From contig JANYBU010000003.1 in assembly GCA_025360665.1 (NCBI GenBank), positions 1-6,690 of the forward strand: a DNA stretch of 6,690 nucleotides, written 5' to 3'. Source of the stretch: Nitrospira sp. GTDB lineage: Bacteria; Nitrospirota; Nitrospiria; Nitrospirales; Nitrospiraceae. Under the pieces are notes generated by a model, which did no database searches, had not been told where the DNA came from, and saw nothing but the letters and a program-made list of their open reading frames with translations. Both the position numbers and the translations under genes were made by a program. Shown piece after piece: positions 1-6,550 of this stretch; position 1 is the stretch's first letter; each line of letters starts with the position of its first letter.

Positions 1-165
1 ACCGCCCGTCACAAGCATGACTTCATCAATCCCGGCATTGGCCAGCGCCTGAATGGGATAGTAAATCATGGGCCGATCGTAGATCGGCAGCAAATGCTTA
101 TTGGTGACTTTGGTGAGCGGGAGCAACCTGGTTCCTAATCCTCCGGCCAGAACGACGCCTCTCAT
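1..165 (-). CDS. RmlA-like sugar-1-phosphate nucleotidyltransferase, N-terminal 55 codons (cut by window edge)
   Basis: The reading frame opens with ATG at 165 and runs open off the window edge. The start is supported by a perfect AGGAGG nine bases upstream. The N-terminus carries the nucleotide-binding signature of the sugar nucleotidyltransferases: GGLGTRL at residues 8-14, followed by PLTKVTNKHLLPIYD at residues 16-30 with the conserved lysine at 23, then PMIYYPIQAL. Family members join a sugar-1-phosphate to an NTP, releasing pyrophosphate, in the cytoplasm; the best known is glucose-1-phosphate thymidylyltransferase (RmlA/RfbA), which starts dTDP-rhamnose synthesis. The wording resembles the shorter RmlA paralogues as much as true RmlA, so substrate and gene symbol are left open. 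It lies 153 bases after the dehydratase gene in the same direction, separated by the 9-bp repeat arrays, so it may be a distal operon member or its own unit. Confidence 0.9.
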   Translation of the reverse strand, partial: MRGVVLAGGLGTRLLPLTKVTNKHLLPIYDRPMIYYPIQALANAGIDEVMLVTGG

Positions 166-174
166 CCTCTAGAT

Positions 175-180
175 CCTCCT
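175..180 (-). promoter_or_regulatory. Strong Shine-Dalgarno site for the nucleotidyltransferase gene
   Basis: The minus strand reads AGGAGG here, a full anti-SD match, nine bases before the ATG at 165. It is the best ribosome binding site in the window, which suggests this gene is translated independently and not by coupling to the upstream dehydratase gene. It fixes the start codon. Confidence 0.8.
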
Positions 181-196
181 CTCATCCTACGCGACG

Positions 197-241
197 GGTT
201 TATCTGGTCTGTCTGGTTGATCCGGTTTATCTGGTTAGTTT
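197..241. repeat. Left 9-bp tandem array (five units, consensus GGTTTATCT)
   Basis: Five contiguous 9-bp units are visible on the plus strand: GGTTTATCT, GGTCTGTCT, GGTTGATCC, GGTTTATCT and GGTTAGTTT. Every unit starts with GGT, and the variation is mostly T/C transitions. The array is non-coding and faces the inverted array at 263-307. Confidence 0.8.
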
Positions 242-302
242 CGTTCATCGGTAGTCTCCTTCAACCAAACAAACCAAACAAACCAAATAAACAAGAGAAA
301 CC
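197..302 (-). other. Predicted long intercistronic RNA hairpin made by the two 9-bp arrays
   Basis: Pairing 263-302 with 197-236 (coordinates summing to 499) gives, in the minus-strand transcript, 29 Watson-Crick pairs and 7 G-U pairs out of 40, with a 26-base loop. A nine-base shifted register (263-292 with 198-227) pairs 29 of 30 positions. In the plus-strand transcript the same G-U positions become A-C mismatches, so the fold fits the direction of the operon. There is no U-tract after the stem on the minus strand, so it is not a classical intrinsic terminator. Roles in mRNA stability, processing or attenuation between the dehydratase and nucleotidyltransferase genes are inference. A REP-like or replication-slippage product is equally possible. 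Confidence 0.5.
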
Positions 303-307
303 GGCTT
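263..307. repeat. Right 9-bp tandem array, inverted relative to the left one (consensus AACCAAACA)
   Basis: The plus strand shows AACCAAACA twice, then AACCAAATA, then the degenerate units AACAAGAGA and AACCGGCTT, all on a 9-bp period. Read on the minus strand these are TGTTTGGTT-type units, the same family as the left array in opposite orientation. The right array begins 12 bases after the dehydratase stop codon. It also creates a spurious plus-strand reading frame with a PNK repeat. Confidence 0.8.
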
Positions 308-318
308 GTGACGCTCAC

Positions 319-2226
319 TCAATGGATATGCTCAATGCTGCGGGGCGACATCGGTGTATAGGTCGGGACAGCCTCATTGAGTCGGCGAATCAGTTCATCG
401 TCATCGCCATGACTCACGGCAGCCTCAAGATGAGCGATCGCTCGATCGAGGCGATCCGATTGAATCGCTGAAGCACTGATGGCGCGCCGGATCTTTGCGT
501 GCGGCGTGGGCTCGACTTGTTCCGCTTCTTCAAAGAGTTCCTCGTACAATTTCTCTCCTGGACGCAAGCCGCTGTACACAATCTGAATATCCTGGTCTGG
601 CACAAGACCGGACAGGACAATCATATTCCTGGCCAGATCGACCACTTTGACCTGCTCCCCCATATCCAGCACGAACACCTCGCCGCCCCGTCCCAACAGG
701 CCGGCCTGTAGCACCAATTGCACCGCCTCCGGAATCGTCATGAAGAACCGTGTGATCTCTGGATGGGTCACCGTGACCGGTCCTCCCCTTCGAATCTGGT
801 CCGCAAACAGGGGGACGACACTCCCGTTACTGCCCAGCACGTTTCCAAATCGGACCACCGTAAATTTTGTCTGTCCTTTATGACTCAGACTCTGCAGCAG
901 GTCTTCGGCCACCCGTTTCGTGGCGCCCATGACACTCGTCGGATTCACCGCCTTGTCGGTGGAAATGAGCACGAAACGATCGACCCCGTAAGCCAATGCG
1001 GCCTCGGCCACGACTTTTGTTCCAAAAATGTTATTGCGAACGGCCTCTTTCGGATTCAGCTCCATGAGCGGCACATGTTTGTGCGCGGCAGCATGAAAAA
1101 CAAGGTCCGGGTCCGTCTGCTGCAACACCTCCGCCACTCGCTCATGAACTGTTACATCTCCGATGGCCGGGATGATCGTGAGATTCGGAAACTGTCTCCG
1201 CAACTCAAGATCTAACGCATACAGTCCATTCTCATAGCGCTCAAAGAGGATCAACGTGGCCGGATGGTATCGGGCGATCTGCCTGCAGAGCTCAGACCCG
1301 ATCGATCCTCCGGCACCGGTCACAAGCACTCGCTTCCCTTCGAGCAACGGATGCAACTCCTGCCGATCCATCTGAATAGGTTCACGTTGGAGAAGATCCT
1401 CCAGGCTCATCGGCCTAACCTGTCTCAGTGCCTCCGGATTCGCCAGCAGTTGTTTCACGCTCGGCAAGGTCTTGATGGGAACCTTGCACCCCTCCGACGC
1501 AGCGAGGATTCGCTGCTTCAGTGCGGTTGAAGCCGAAGGAATCGCCACAATGATCTCGTGCGCGACGAGACCTCGAGCGAGACCCGGGATATCCGCGATG
1601 GTCCCCACGACTGGAACCCCATGAATCTTCATCTTCCGTTTGATTGGGTCGTCGTCCACCAACCCGACCGGTCTGTAGTGAGAGTCCCCATCGCTCAACA
1701 TATCCCTGATCAACAACTCACCGGCATTGCCCGCCCCGACCACCAACACTCTTCGTGCCGTAGGGCTCAACACGTGAAGCCATTCACGGAACCAGCGAAC
1801 CACCAACCGGATACCAGCGAGAAAGAGTCCGCTCAGTATACCCGTGAGAATAATGACCGAGCGGGGATAGGCGATCCACCTAAGGAGACCATGCACCACA
1901 CCATAGAACACCGCAGAACTGATGACGGAGGCCCAGAGAATACGGCCTAAATCGTGGAGGCCGACATAACGCCAAAGCCCGCGCTGAATGCCAAACGCGA
2001 CAAGACCAACAACATAGATCGCCAATACGATAGGGAGGCCCCATAGGAACAGTCGTGCATGGTCGGGGGGAATGTCTCCATCAAAACGGAGGAGAAATGC
2101 CAGGAGGTTGGCCGCAATGATCAGCACGAGCTGGACACCAATCACCAGCAGCAGGCGATGCCGAATCAGGCGATGTCCAAATCGGCTGGAGAGAAACGCG
2201 AATATTTTCAGGACGTATGATCTCAC
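319..2226 (-). CDS. pglF: Membrane-bound nucleotide-sugar 4,6-dehydratase, PglF/WbpM/CapD family
   Basis: The protein has 635 residues, the usual length of the large membrane-bound class. Four hydrophobic segments (about 22-46, 57-79, 94-116 and 124-144) precede a first Rossmann domain with GAGNAG at 164-169. The catalytic short-chain dehydrogenase domain starts with TGAGGSIG at 303-310 for NAD(P), followed by HAAAHKHVPLME at 378-389 and RPGEKLYEELF at 555-565. The usual Tyr-x3-Lys is replaced by Met433-x3-Lys437, with Ser431 and the TDK motif at 423-425. This Ser/Met/Lys type marks UDP-GlcNAc C4,C6-dehydratases such as PglF and WbpM, which yield UDP-4-keto-6-deoxy-GlcNAc. The GTG start overlaps the aminotransferase stop as GTGA and has AGAGG five bases upstream, indicating translational coupling. 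Whether the product goes to bacillosamine or a QuiNAc/FucNAc branch is inferred from the neighbours, which favour bacillosamine. Confidence 0.95.
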   Translation of the reverse strand: MRSYVLKIFAFLSSRFGHRLIRHRLLLVIGVQLVLIIAANLLAFLLRFDGDIPPDHARLFLWGLPIVLAIYVVGLVAFGIQRGLWRYVGLHDLGRILWASVISSAVFYGVVHGLLRWIAYPRSVIILTGILSGLFLAGIRLVVRWFREWLHVLSPTARRVLVVGAGNAGELLIRDMLSDGDSHYRPVGLVDDDPIKRKMKIHGVPVVGTIADIPGLARGLVAHEIIVAIPSASTALKQRILAASEGCKVPIKTLPSVKQLLANPEALRQVRPMSLEDLLQREPIQMDRQELHPLLEGKRVLVTGAGGSIGSELCRQIARYHPATLILFERYENGLYALDLELRRQFPNLTIIPAIGDVTVHERVAEVLQQTDPDLVFHAAAHKHVPLMELNPKEAVRNNIFGTKVVAEAALAYGVDRFVLISTDKAVNPTSVMGATKRVAEDLLQSLSHKGQTKFTVVRFGNVLGSNGSVVPLFADQIRRGGPVTVTHPEITRFFMTIPEAVQLVLQAGLLGRGGEVFVLDMGEQVKVVDLARNMIVLSGLVPDQDIQIVYSGLRPGEKLYEELFEEAEQVEPTPHAKIRRAISASAIQSDRLDRAIAHLEAAVSHGDDDELIRRLNEAVPTYTPMSPRSIEHIH

Positions 2227-3353
2227 TGGCGCCTCTCAGTGGTACATATCGCTTGCGTGAGGCAATCAGCGACTTGGGCGACCTGGTCCGGTGTAATGGT
2301 AGTAAAAAACGGGAGTGCAATTGTTCGTTCACAGATGTGTTCGGTAACAGGAAAATCTCCCGGCTTAAAACCAAACAGCTCAACATAAAATGGTTGCAGA
2401 TGGATGGGAGCAAAATATTTATTACAGCCAATCCCGTTTTCTCGCAAGGCAAGAAGAATACAATCCCGATCCGCGCGGGTAAAGCGATCAGCCAGTCGCA
2501 CAACATACACAAACCAACTAAGACGTCCCTGCCGCGGGGTTACTGGTAGCAGTAGGGTGTCAAGATGGCCGAGCCGCTCGCGATAGAGATCGGCTACTGC
2601 GGCACGTTTTGCCAGTAAGTCCTCAATCCTCGATAACTGAGCGAGACCGAGGGCGCAGTGGATGTCGCTCAGCCGATAATTGAATCCTAGTCTCGCATGT
2701 TCTAGCCAGCCTTGGCCTTCGTCACGCCCCTGATTGCGCATACTCCGACACAGAGCAGCCACATCGTCCCGATCGGTGAGAATCATCCCGCCCTCACCCG
2801 TTGTCATTTGTTTATTCGGGTAAAAAGCCAGGCACCCTGCATCACCGAATGATCCCGCCATCTTTCCAAAGGCCTCGGCTCCAATGGCCTCGCATGAATC
2901 CTCAATAACTGCCAATCCTCTCCGGCGTGCGATTTCCCCGATACGGTCCCACTCCGCACAACGGCCAAATACGTCCACGCCAAGGATCGCCTTTGTTCGT
3001 GGCGTAATGGCAGCTTCGACTTTATCGGGATCGATATTGTACGTCTCAGGGTCGATATCGACAAACACCGGGCGCGCACTCTCCATCAATACACAATTCG
3101 CCGAGGAAATAAAGCTGAATGGCGTGGTAATGACCTCGTCATTACGCCCAATGCCTAAGGCCCGCACGATCAGATGCAGCCCGCTGGTCCCACTGTTTAC
3201 GGCGATAGCATGCTTCACACCAATGTATTGTGCCATGGCCCGCTCGAACTCAGGCACCTTCGGCCCCAGGCTGAGAAACGTCGATTCGAGCACATCCAGA
3301 ACAGCCTTTCGCTCTAGCCAGGTCAGATCAGGCTGAGCCAGCGGTATTTTCAT
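2223..3353 (-). CDS. pglE: PLP-dependent sugar aminotransferase, DegT/DnrJ/EryC1/StrS family (PglE-like)
   Basis: The product is a fold-type I aminotransferase of 376 residues, the normal family length. It starts with the typical MKIPLAQPDLT and has SGTSGLH at 54-60 (phosphate binding), EDSCEAIGA at 151-159 with Asp152 placed to bind the PLP ring nitrogen, and FYPNKQMTTGEGG at 177-189 with Lys181 as the Schiff-base lysine. Family members transfer an amino group, usually from glutamate, to a keto-sugar nucleotide. Between a 4,6-dehydratase and an acetyltransferase the likely product is UDP-4-amino-4,6-dideoxy-GlcNAc, as for PglE. I chose ATG 3353, four bases after the acetyltransferase stop, because the family begins at this motif. 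An in-frame ATG at 3380 would add nine residues and overlap the upstream gene by 23 bases. Neither start has a strong Shine-Dalgarno site. Confidence 0.94.
   Translation of the reverse strand: MKIPLAQPDLTWLERKAVLDVLESTFLSLGPKVPEFERAMAQYIGVKHAIAVNSGTSGLHLIVRALGIGRNDEVITTPFSFISSANCVLMESARPVFVDIDPETYNIDPDKVEAAITPRTKAILGVDVFGRCAEWDRIGEIARRRGLAVIEDSCEAIGAEAFGKMAGSFGDAGCLAFYPNKQMTTGEGGMILTDRDDVAALCRSMRNQGRDEGQGWLEHARLGFNYRLSDIHCALGLAQLSRIEDLLAKRAAVADLYRERLGHLDTLLLPVTPRQGRLSWFVYVVRLADRFTRADRDCILLALRENGIGCNKYFAPIHLQPFYVELFGFKPGDFPVTEHICERTIALPFFTTITPDQVAQVADCLTQAICTTERRQ
2232..2236 (-). promoter_or_regulatory. Shine-Dalgarno site deciding the GTG start of the dehydratase
   Basis: The minus strand has AGAGG five bases before the GTG at 2226, inside the last codons of the aminotransferase gene. 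It supports the GTG start and coupled translation through the four-base GTGA stop/start overlap. Confidence 0.6.
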
Positions 3354-3357
3354 TCCG

Positions 3358-4008
3358 TCAGACCCCAAGAGCCACCTCATTCACTTTAATAATTCTCGCG
3401 GGATTCCCGGCTACGACCATCCCATCTGGCACGTCTTCTCGCACGACTGAACCAGCTCCGACAATACAGTGTTTCCCAATGGTACGATTCGGCAGCACGA
3501 CAGCACCAATTCCAATATGCGTGAACTCCCCTACTGTCACTCGCCCCGCGAGGCGTACGCCGGGTGAGAGGTGGACATGCGCCCCTATCCGGCAATCGTG
3601 GTCCACCGACGCACTCGTATTCACAATGACATTGTCACCGATCTCCGCATCGACGTTCACAACAACTCCTGCAACAAGCACACTGCCGGCCCCAATTCTG
3701 ACGCGACCACCCAGAAGCGCTGAAGGGTGAATGGCTGCAACCAGCTCAAACCCTGCGGCGCGAGCCAAATCAAACACCGCTCGACGGCGCAAGTTATCGC
3801 CGAGTGCCACGATCATACCCTTCACACCCTCCTCGATCAGCCCCTGGAAAAGGGCGCTCCCACCCAACACTCGGTATCCCGAACGAGTGTCACCGGCAAG
3901 TTCCGCACTGTCGTCCAAGAGACCGACGATAGCGAAAGTTCCAACTTTTTCAAGCACATCCAGCACGACTTTGGCATGCCCGCCGGCACCGTATACAACG
4001 ATCTTCAT
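3358..4008 (-). CDS. pglD: Sugar O/N-acyltransferase, PglD/NeuD family (UDP-4-amino-sugar acetyltransferase)
   Basis: The 216-residue protein has the two-part PglD layout. An N-terminal small Rossmann domain with GAGGHAKVV at 7-15 binds the nucleotide sugar. A C-terminal left-handed beta-helix of hexapeptide repeats (about 95-195, ending GAGSVVREDVPDGMVVAGNPA) binds acetyl-CoA. SASVDHDCRIG at 132-142 contains His137, in the place of the catalytic histidine of Campylobacter PglD, followed by an acidic residue (Asp138 for the usual Glu). The expected reaction is acetylation of the 4-amino group to give UDP-N,N'-diacetylbacillosamine. I chose ATG 4008 because homologues begin MKIVVYGAGGHAK. It lies seven bases after the stop of the upstream gene. 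An ATG at 4047 with GGTGGAG just before it would add 13 residues and overlap the upstream gene by 32 bases, so the start is uncertain. Confidence 0.93.
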   Translation of the reverse strand: MKIVVYGAGGHAKVVLDVLEKVGTFAIVGLLDDSAELAGDTRSGYRVLGGSALFQGLIEEGVKGMIVALGDNLRRRAVFDLARAAGFELVAAIHPSALLGGRVRIGAGSVLVAGVVVNVDAEIGDNVIVNTSASVDHDCRIGAHVHLSPGVRLAGRVTVGEFTHIGIGAVVLPNRTIGKHCIVGAGSVVREDVPDGMVVAGNPARIIKVNEVALGV

Positions 4009-4015
4009 TGTGAAT

Positions 4016-4651
4016 TCAGAGGTTTCTCTTGGTTCCAAAATCGTCATTCACTCCACCCTGACCGTACAGACCTTCCCGACGCAGAAAAACTCCAACGGTA
4101 CGAAGCAAGATCTTGGCATCAAGACACAAGGTGAAATTGTCTACGTACCAGATATCCAATTCGATTCGACGAGCCCAGGGTAACGCATTACGTCCATTGA
4201 CCTGAGCCCACCCTGTAATACCAGGTTTTACTTCAAGCCTGCGACGCTGACGGGCGGTGTACTGACTTACTTGGTACTCTAGCGTAGGGCGTGGGCCAAC
4301 CAGGCTCATGTCTCCCTTCAGAACGTTCACGAGTTGGGGGAGTTCATCCAGGCTCCATTTGCGGAGAAATGTACCAACTCGGGTGATTCGGTCATCATTT
4401 TCAGCGACCGTCGTCATCAAGCCCTTATCTGATGCCCCCTGGACCATAGTGCGGAATTTGTAGACCTTGAAAGAACGACCGCCTCGCCCAACCCTCGGCT
4501 GAACAAACATAGCGGGCCATCCAGATTCAAGGATTACCGCGAGCGCTATACCGAGAAGCACAGGAGCGAGTAGACCTAACAGTAGTATCGACAGCACACG
4601 ATCACACACATTTTTAACGGCCAGCTGAAAGGTTCTACCCCTTACACGCAT
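4016..4651 (-). CDS. pglC: Polyprenyl-phosphate phosphoglycosyl transferase, PglC-like monotopic family
   Basis: The product has 211 residues, the size of the minimal monotopic PGT fold without the extra membrane domain of WbaP. An N-terminal hydrophobic re-entrant helix spans about 13-40 and contains a helix-breaking proline at 30. Then come KVYKFRTM at 62-69, the catalytic Asp102-Glu103 within SLDELPQL, LKGDMSLVGPRP at 111-122 and KPGITGWAQVNGRN at 142-155. The family transfers a phosphosugar from a UDP-sugar to undecaprenyl phosphate through a covalent aspartyl intermediate at the cytoplasmic membrane. With the neighbouring genes the donor is probably UDP-diacetylbacillosamine, making Und-PP-diNAcBac; the sequence alone cannot prove the donor. 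The gene overlaps the GT4 gene by ten bases, and its ATG has AGGA four bases upstream, consistent with coupled translation. Confidence 0.95.
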   Translation of the reverse strand: MRVRGRTFQLAVKNVCDRVLSILLLGLLAPVLLGIALAVILESGWPAMFVQPRVGRGGRSFKVYKFRTMVQGASDKGLMTTVAENDDRITRVGTFLRKWSLDELPQLVNVLKGDMSLVGPRPTLEYQVSQYTARQRRRLEVKPGITGWAQVNGRNALPWARRIELDIWYVDNFTLCLDAKILLRTVGVFLRREGLYGQGGVNDDFGTKRNL

Positions 4652-5820
4652 ACGTTCCTGGTTTCCAGCAAATGCCGGTAGTGCCCCTCAATGGAATCAC
4701 ACATGCGGGTTTCGTTAAAATACTGTTCGACGCGCCGCCGGCCTGCCGTACCAAAATCCAGTCTTTTCTTCTCATCCGCGAGCAACCCAAGCACCCGCAC
4801 AGCAAAGCCCTGCGCATCATCAGGGGGTACCAGATAGCCCGTCACACCGTCCTCAACCACCTCGGCCACCGGCCCGATTCGGCTGCCGACCGTGGCTTTG
4901 CCCATCGCCATCGCTTCCGCAAACACAACACCAAAACCTTCCCGCTTCGTCGGTAGCACAAACACATCCATGGCTTCCATCAGATCCCGGATATCGTCTC
5001 GATGTCCAAGAAACAAGACATGTGGCGCAATCCCGAGCTCACTGGCACGTTGCTGCAAGGTGCCTCGAATCGGACCGTCACCCACAATGAAGAATTGCAC
5101 GTCCTTTCGAACGGCCAGGATCTGAGCCGCCATCTCAAGAAAGCAATCTATGCCTTTGTCAGGAACCAAACGAGCAACGGTCCCGACAACTAGACTCTGC
5201 GGTCTCACACCCAACGCCGTGCGAAGATTACCAGGTCCCGATTTCGAAGGCGAGAACTTCTGTAGGTCAAGTCCCATCGAAACCGTGACAAGCTTTTCCG
5301 GAGCATTCACCACATGCTCTCTCAATCCGTCAGACCGGACACTCTCCGTGTCCACGATGATCAGATCCGTGAGACGGGCCATCCATCGCTCAATGACGAC
5401 ATAACACCAACGTACCGCGGGAGGTAGATGTGAGTGGAAGGGAAATGCATGAGCCGTGTGGATGACTATTGGCGTGCCTGCGAGGCAGGCGGCAAGTCGG
5501 CCAACCACGCCAGCCTTGGAGGTCTGTGTATGAACAATGTGCGGCCGAAGCCGGCGAATCAATCCCCACAACTTCAGAATGGCCACAACATCCTGGACCG
5601 GCCTTACAGTTCTTGCAATCGGGATGTGGTACATGCGCGCACCGGACACTTCCCGGCAACGAAGGTTATCCGGAGCATCCGGCTGAGCTCCGGTTGAGCA
5701 GGCGATCGCCACCTCATATCCGCGATGATGCAGGTACTTAGCGAGCGGCGCGATAAACGCGTGGGCCGTAAGCGCGATCGTACAAACGTGCAGCACTCGT
5801 ACCCGACCTATCGGAGACAT
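4642..5820 (-). CDS. GT4-family glycosyltransferase (GT-B fold), probably adds the second sugar
   Basis: The 392-residue protein has GT-B architecture. The N-terminal acceptor-side domain (about 7-190) carries HTQTSKAGVVGRLAA at 97-111 and HTAHAFPFH at 121-129. The C-terminal nucleotide-sugar domain carries GTVARLVPDKGID at 213-225 (Arg217 and Lys222 for donor phosphates), IVGDGP at 245-250, and the E-x7-E signature Glu294/Glu302 in EGFGVVFAEAM. It has no transmembrane segment and should work at the inner face of the membrane on a polyprenyl-linked sugar. Its place directly before pglC matches pglA in Campylobacter, which adds GalNAc to Und-PP-diNAcBac, but sugar and linkage here are unknown, so no symbol is given. 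The ATG at 5820 lies eight bases after the stop of the broken DUF218 gene. The best Shine-Dalgarno match, GAGGAG, is 14 bases upstream inside that gene, an unusually long spacing. Confidence 0.93.
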   Translation of the reverse strand: MSPIGRVRVLHVCTIALTAHAFIAPLAKYLHHRGYEVAIACSTGAQPDAPDNLRCREVSGARMYHIPIARTVRPVQDVVAILKLWGLIRRLRPHIVHTQTSKAGVVGRLAACLAGTPIVIHTAHAFPFHSHLPPAVRWCYVVIERWMARLTDLIIVDTESVRSDGLREHVVNAPEKLVTVSMGLDLQKFSPSKSGPGNLRTALGVRPQSLVVGTVARLVPDKGIDCFLEMAAQILAVRKDVQFFIVGDGPIRGTLQQRASELGIAPHVLFLGHRDDIRDLMEAMDVFVLPTKREGFGVVFAEAMAMGKATVGSRIGPVAEVVEDGVTGYLVPPDDAQGFAVRVLGLLADEKKRLDFGTAGRRRVEQYFNETRMCDSIEGHYRHLLETRNVCV

Positions 5821-5828
5821 TGATCGTA

Positions 5829-6473
5829 CTAGAACTCCTCTTTCGTCCAGAACAGAAGCAGCTTTGCAGTCTCAAGAAGAACTTCCCTTGCTGAATTCCA
5901 GTCCCTACACCATTGATCAGCGATAAACCCATCATACGGGCTGCCGACAGTCAGAATGTGGACAGGAAAGGCGGAAACGACGACTCGATTGAATATGGCC
6001 TGTGCGCGCCGAATATGAAAGCGGCTGGTAATGAGCAGTAAAGAATGAATCTCCGGCTACTTCTCAAGGAGACCAGCCACGAATCTCGCTTCGGCGATGG
6101 TACTGACCATCCCATCGCCGATCACTTCGATACGGTCATCAGGGACACATTTTTTCAATAGGACAGCGCGACTGACCTATTCCTGGCGCGGGTACGGCAC
6201 ACTTATGGAATCCAATTGCACCAAGTATTTTTCACGCTCAGGCCGAGAAATCCATATCTTGGGGATAAACCCCTGGTGATACAAATCTGCTGCATACAGG
6301 GCACGGCCAAAGTGCCCGGCAAGGATAAGCCCGACATCGGCGCGTTGCGGCGGTACCTCGACAACAAGAAGAGAGCCTGCGTAGATGAAGCTGACGGTCA
6401 AAAGCGCAACGAGGGCAAGATACGTCGCGGCAACGAATATGATCTTCTTTCGTCGCGTCCACACAGTCAACAC
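5829..6473 (-). pseudogene. SanA/YdcF-like DUF218 membrane-anchored protein, interrupted by two in-frame amber codons
   Basis: Read from GTG 6473, one frame of 215 codons runs to TAG at 5829-5831 with no frameshift, but TAG also occurs at codon 99 (6177-6179) and codon 139 (6057-6059). The first part has a basic N-terminus, one membrane helix (about 10-34) and LYAADLYHQGFIPKIWISRP. After the first stop the family pattern continues with KKCVPDDRIEVIGDG and a STIAEA motif. After the second it continues with LLLITSRFHIRRAQAIF and a REVLLETAKLLLFW-like tail. These are DUF218 (SanA/YdcF/ElyC) landmarks; members are envelope proteins linked to cell-wall or glycan homeostasis, without a settled reaction. 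The stops appear to replace a Glu and a Gln codon. The undamaged frame points to recent inactivation. TTG 6470 and GTG 6464 are alternative starts; TAA directly precedes GTG 6473. It was probably the leading gene of the operon. Confidence 0.85.
5835..5840 (-). promoter_or_regulatory. Distant Shine-Dalgarno candidate for the GT4 gene
   Basis: GAGGAG on the minus strand lies 14 bases before the ATG at 5820, within the last codons of the broken DUF218 gene. No in-frame ATG, GTG or TTG lies between the two, so the ATG is still preferred. The long spacing suggests weak initiation or dependence on coupling from upstream. Confidence 0.4.
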
Positions 6474-6550
6474 TTAGCACTGCCAACTTCAGAACTACGC
6501 CCTAGCGGTCTGAGCACATTGATTTCGGTCCATTTACAGACTGAAATAAG
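6474..6550. other. Short non-coding gap between IS end and broken DUF218 gene
   Basis: About 77 bases contain no coding signal. I see no convincing -35/-10 pair on the minus strand in this stretch, so the operon promoter may lie beyond the IS, may have been displaced by it, or may be supplied from within it. Confidence 0.4.

Noticed and set aside
197..302. Classical intrinsic terminator after the dehydratase gene
   Set aside because: The hairpin is long and AU/GU-rich, and no run of U follows it in the minus-strand transcript.
197..307. CRISPR array or replication-origin iterons
   Set aside because: The units are contiguous 9-mers without spacers, so this is not CRISPR. There is no replication gene, DnaA box cluster or AT-rich melting region to support an origin.
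217..471. Plus-strand reading frame with a QPNKPNKPNK repeat
   Set aside because: The repeat is simply the AACCAAACA array translated. The rest runs antisense through the end of the well-supported dehydratase gene, and no family pattern is seen.
718..1215. Long plus-strand open frame opposite the dehydratase gene
   Set aside because: It is antisense to a strongly conserved coding sequence, with no recognisable domain. Plus-strand open frames elsewhere in the window (such as 2217-2549, 2884-3336 and 3727-4183) are shadows of the same kind.
2081..2512. Minus-strand frame of 143 codons spanning the aminotransferase/dehydratase junction
   Set aside because: It is out of frame with both genes and shows no family features, while both genes are intact through the junction.
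5829..6473. Amber recoding (pyrrolysine or a TAG-as-Gln code) to explain the two TAG codons
   Set aside because: The same gene terminates at TAG, the five intact operon genes contain no internal TAG, and no suppressor tRNA or Pyl genes are visible. Nonsense mutation is simpler, though readthrough is not excluded.
6238..6486. Minus-strand cysteine-rich 82-codon frame starting TTG 6486
   Set aside because: It is a shifted frame over the N-terminal half of the DUF218 gene, whose own frame shows the membrane helix and family motifs.
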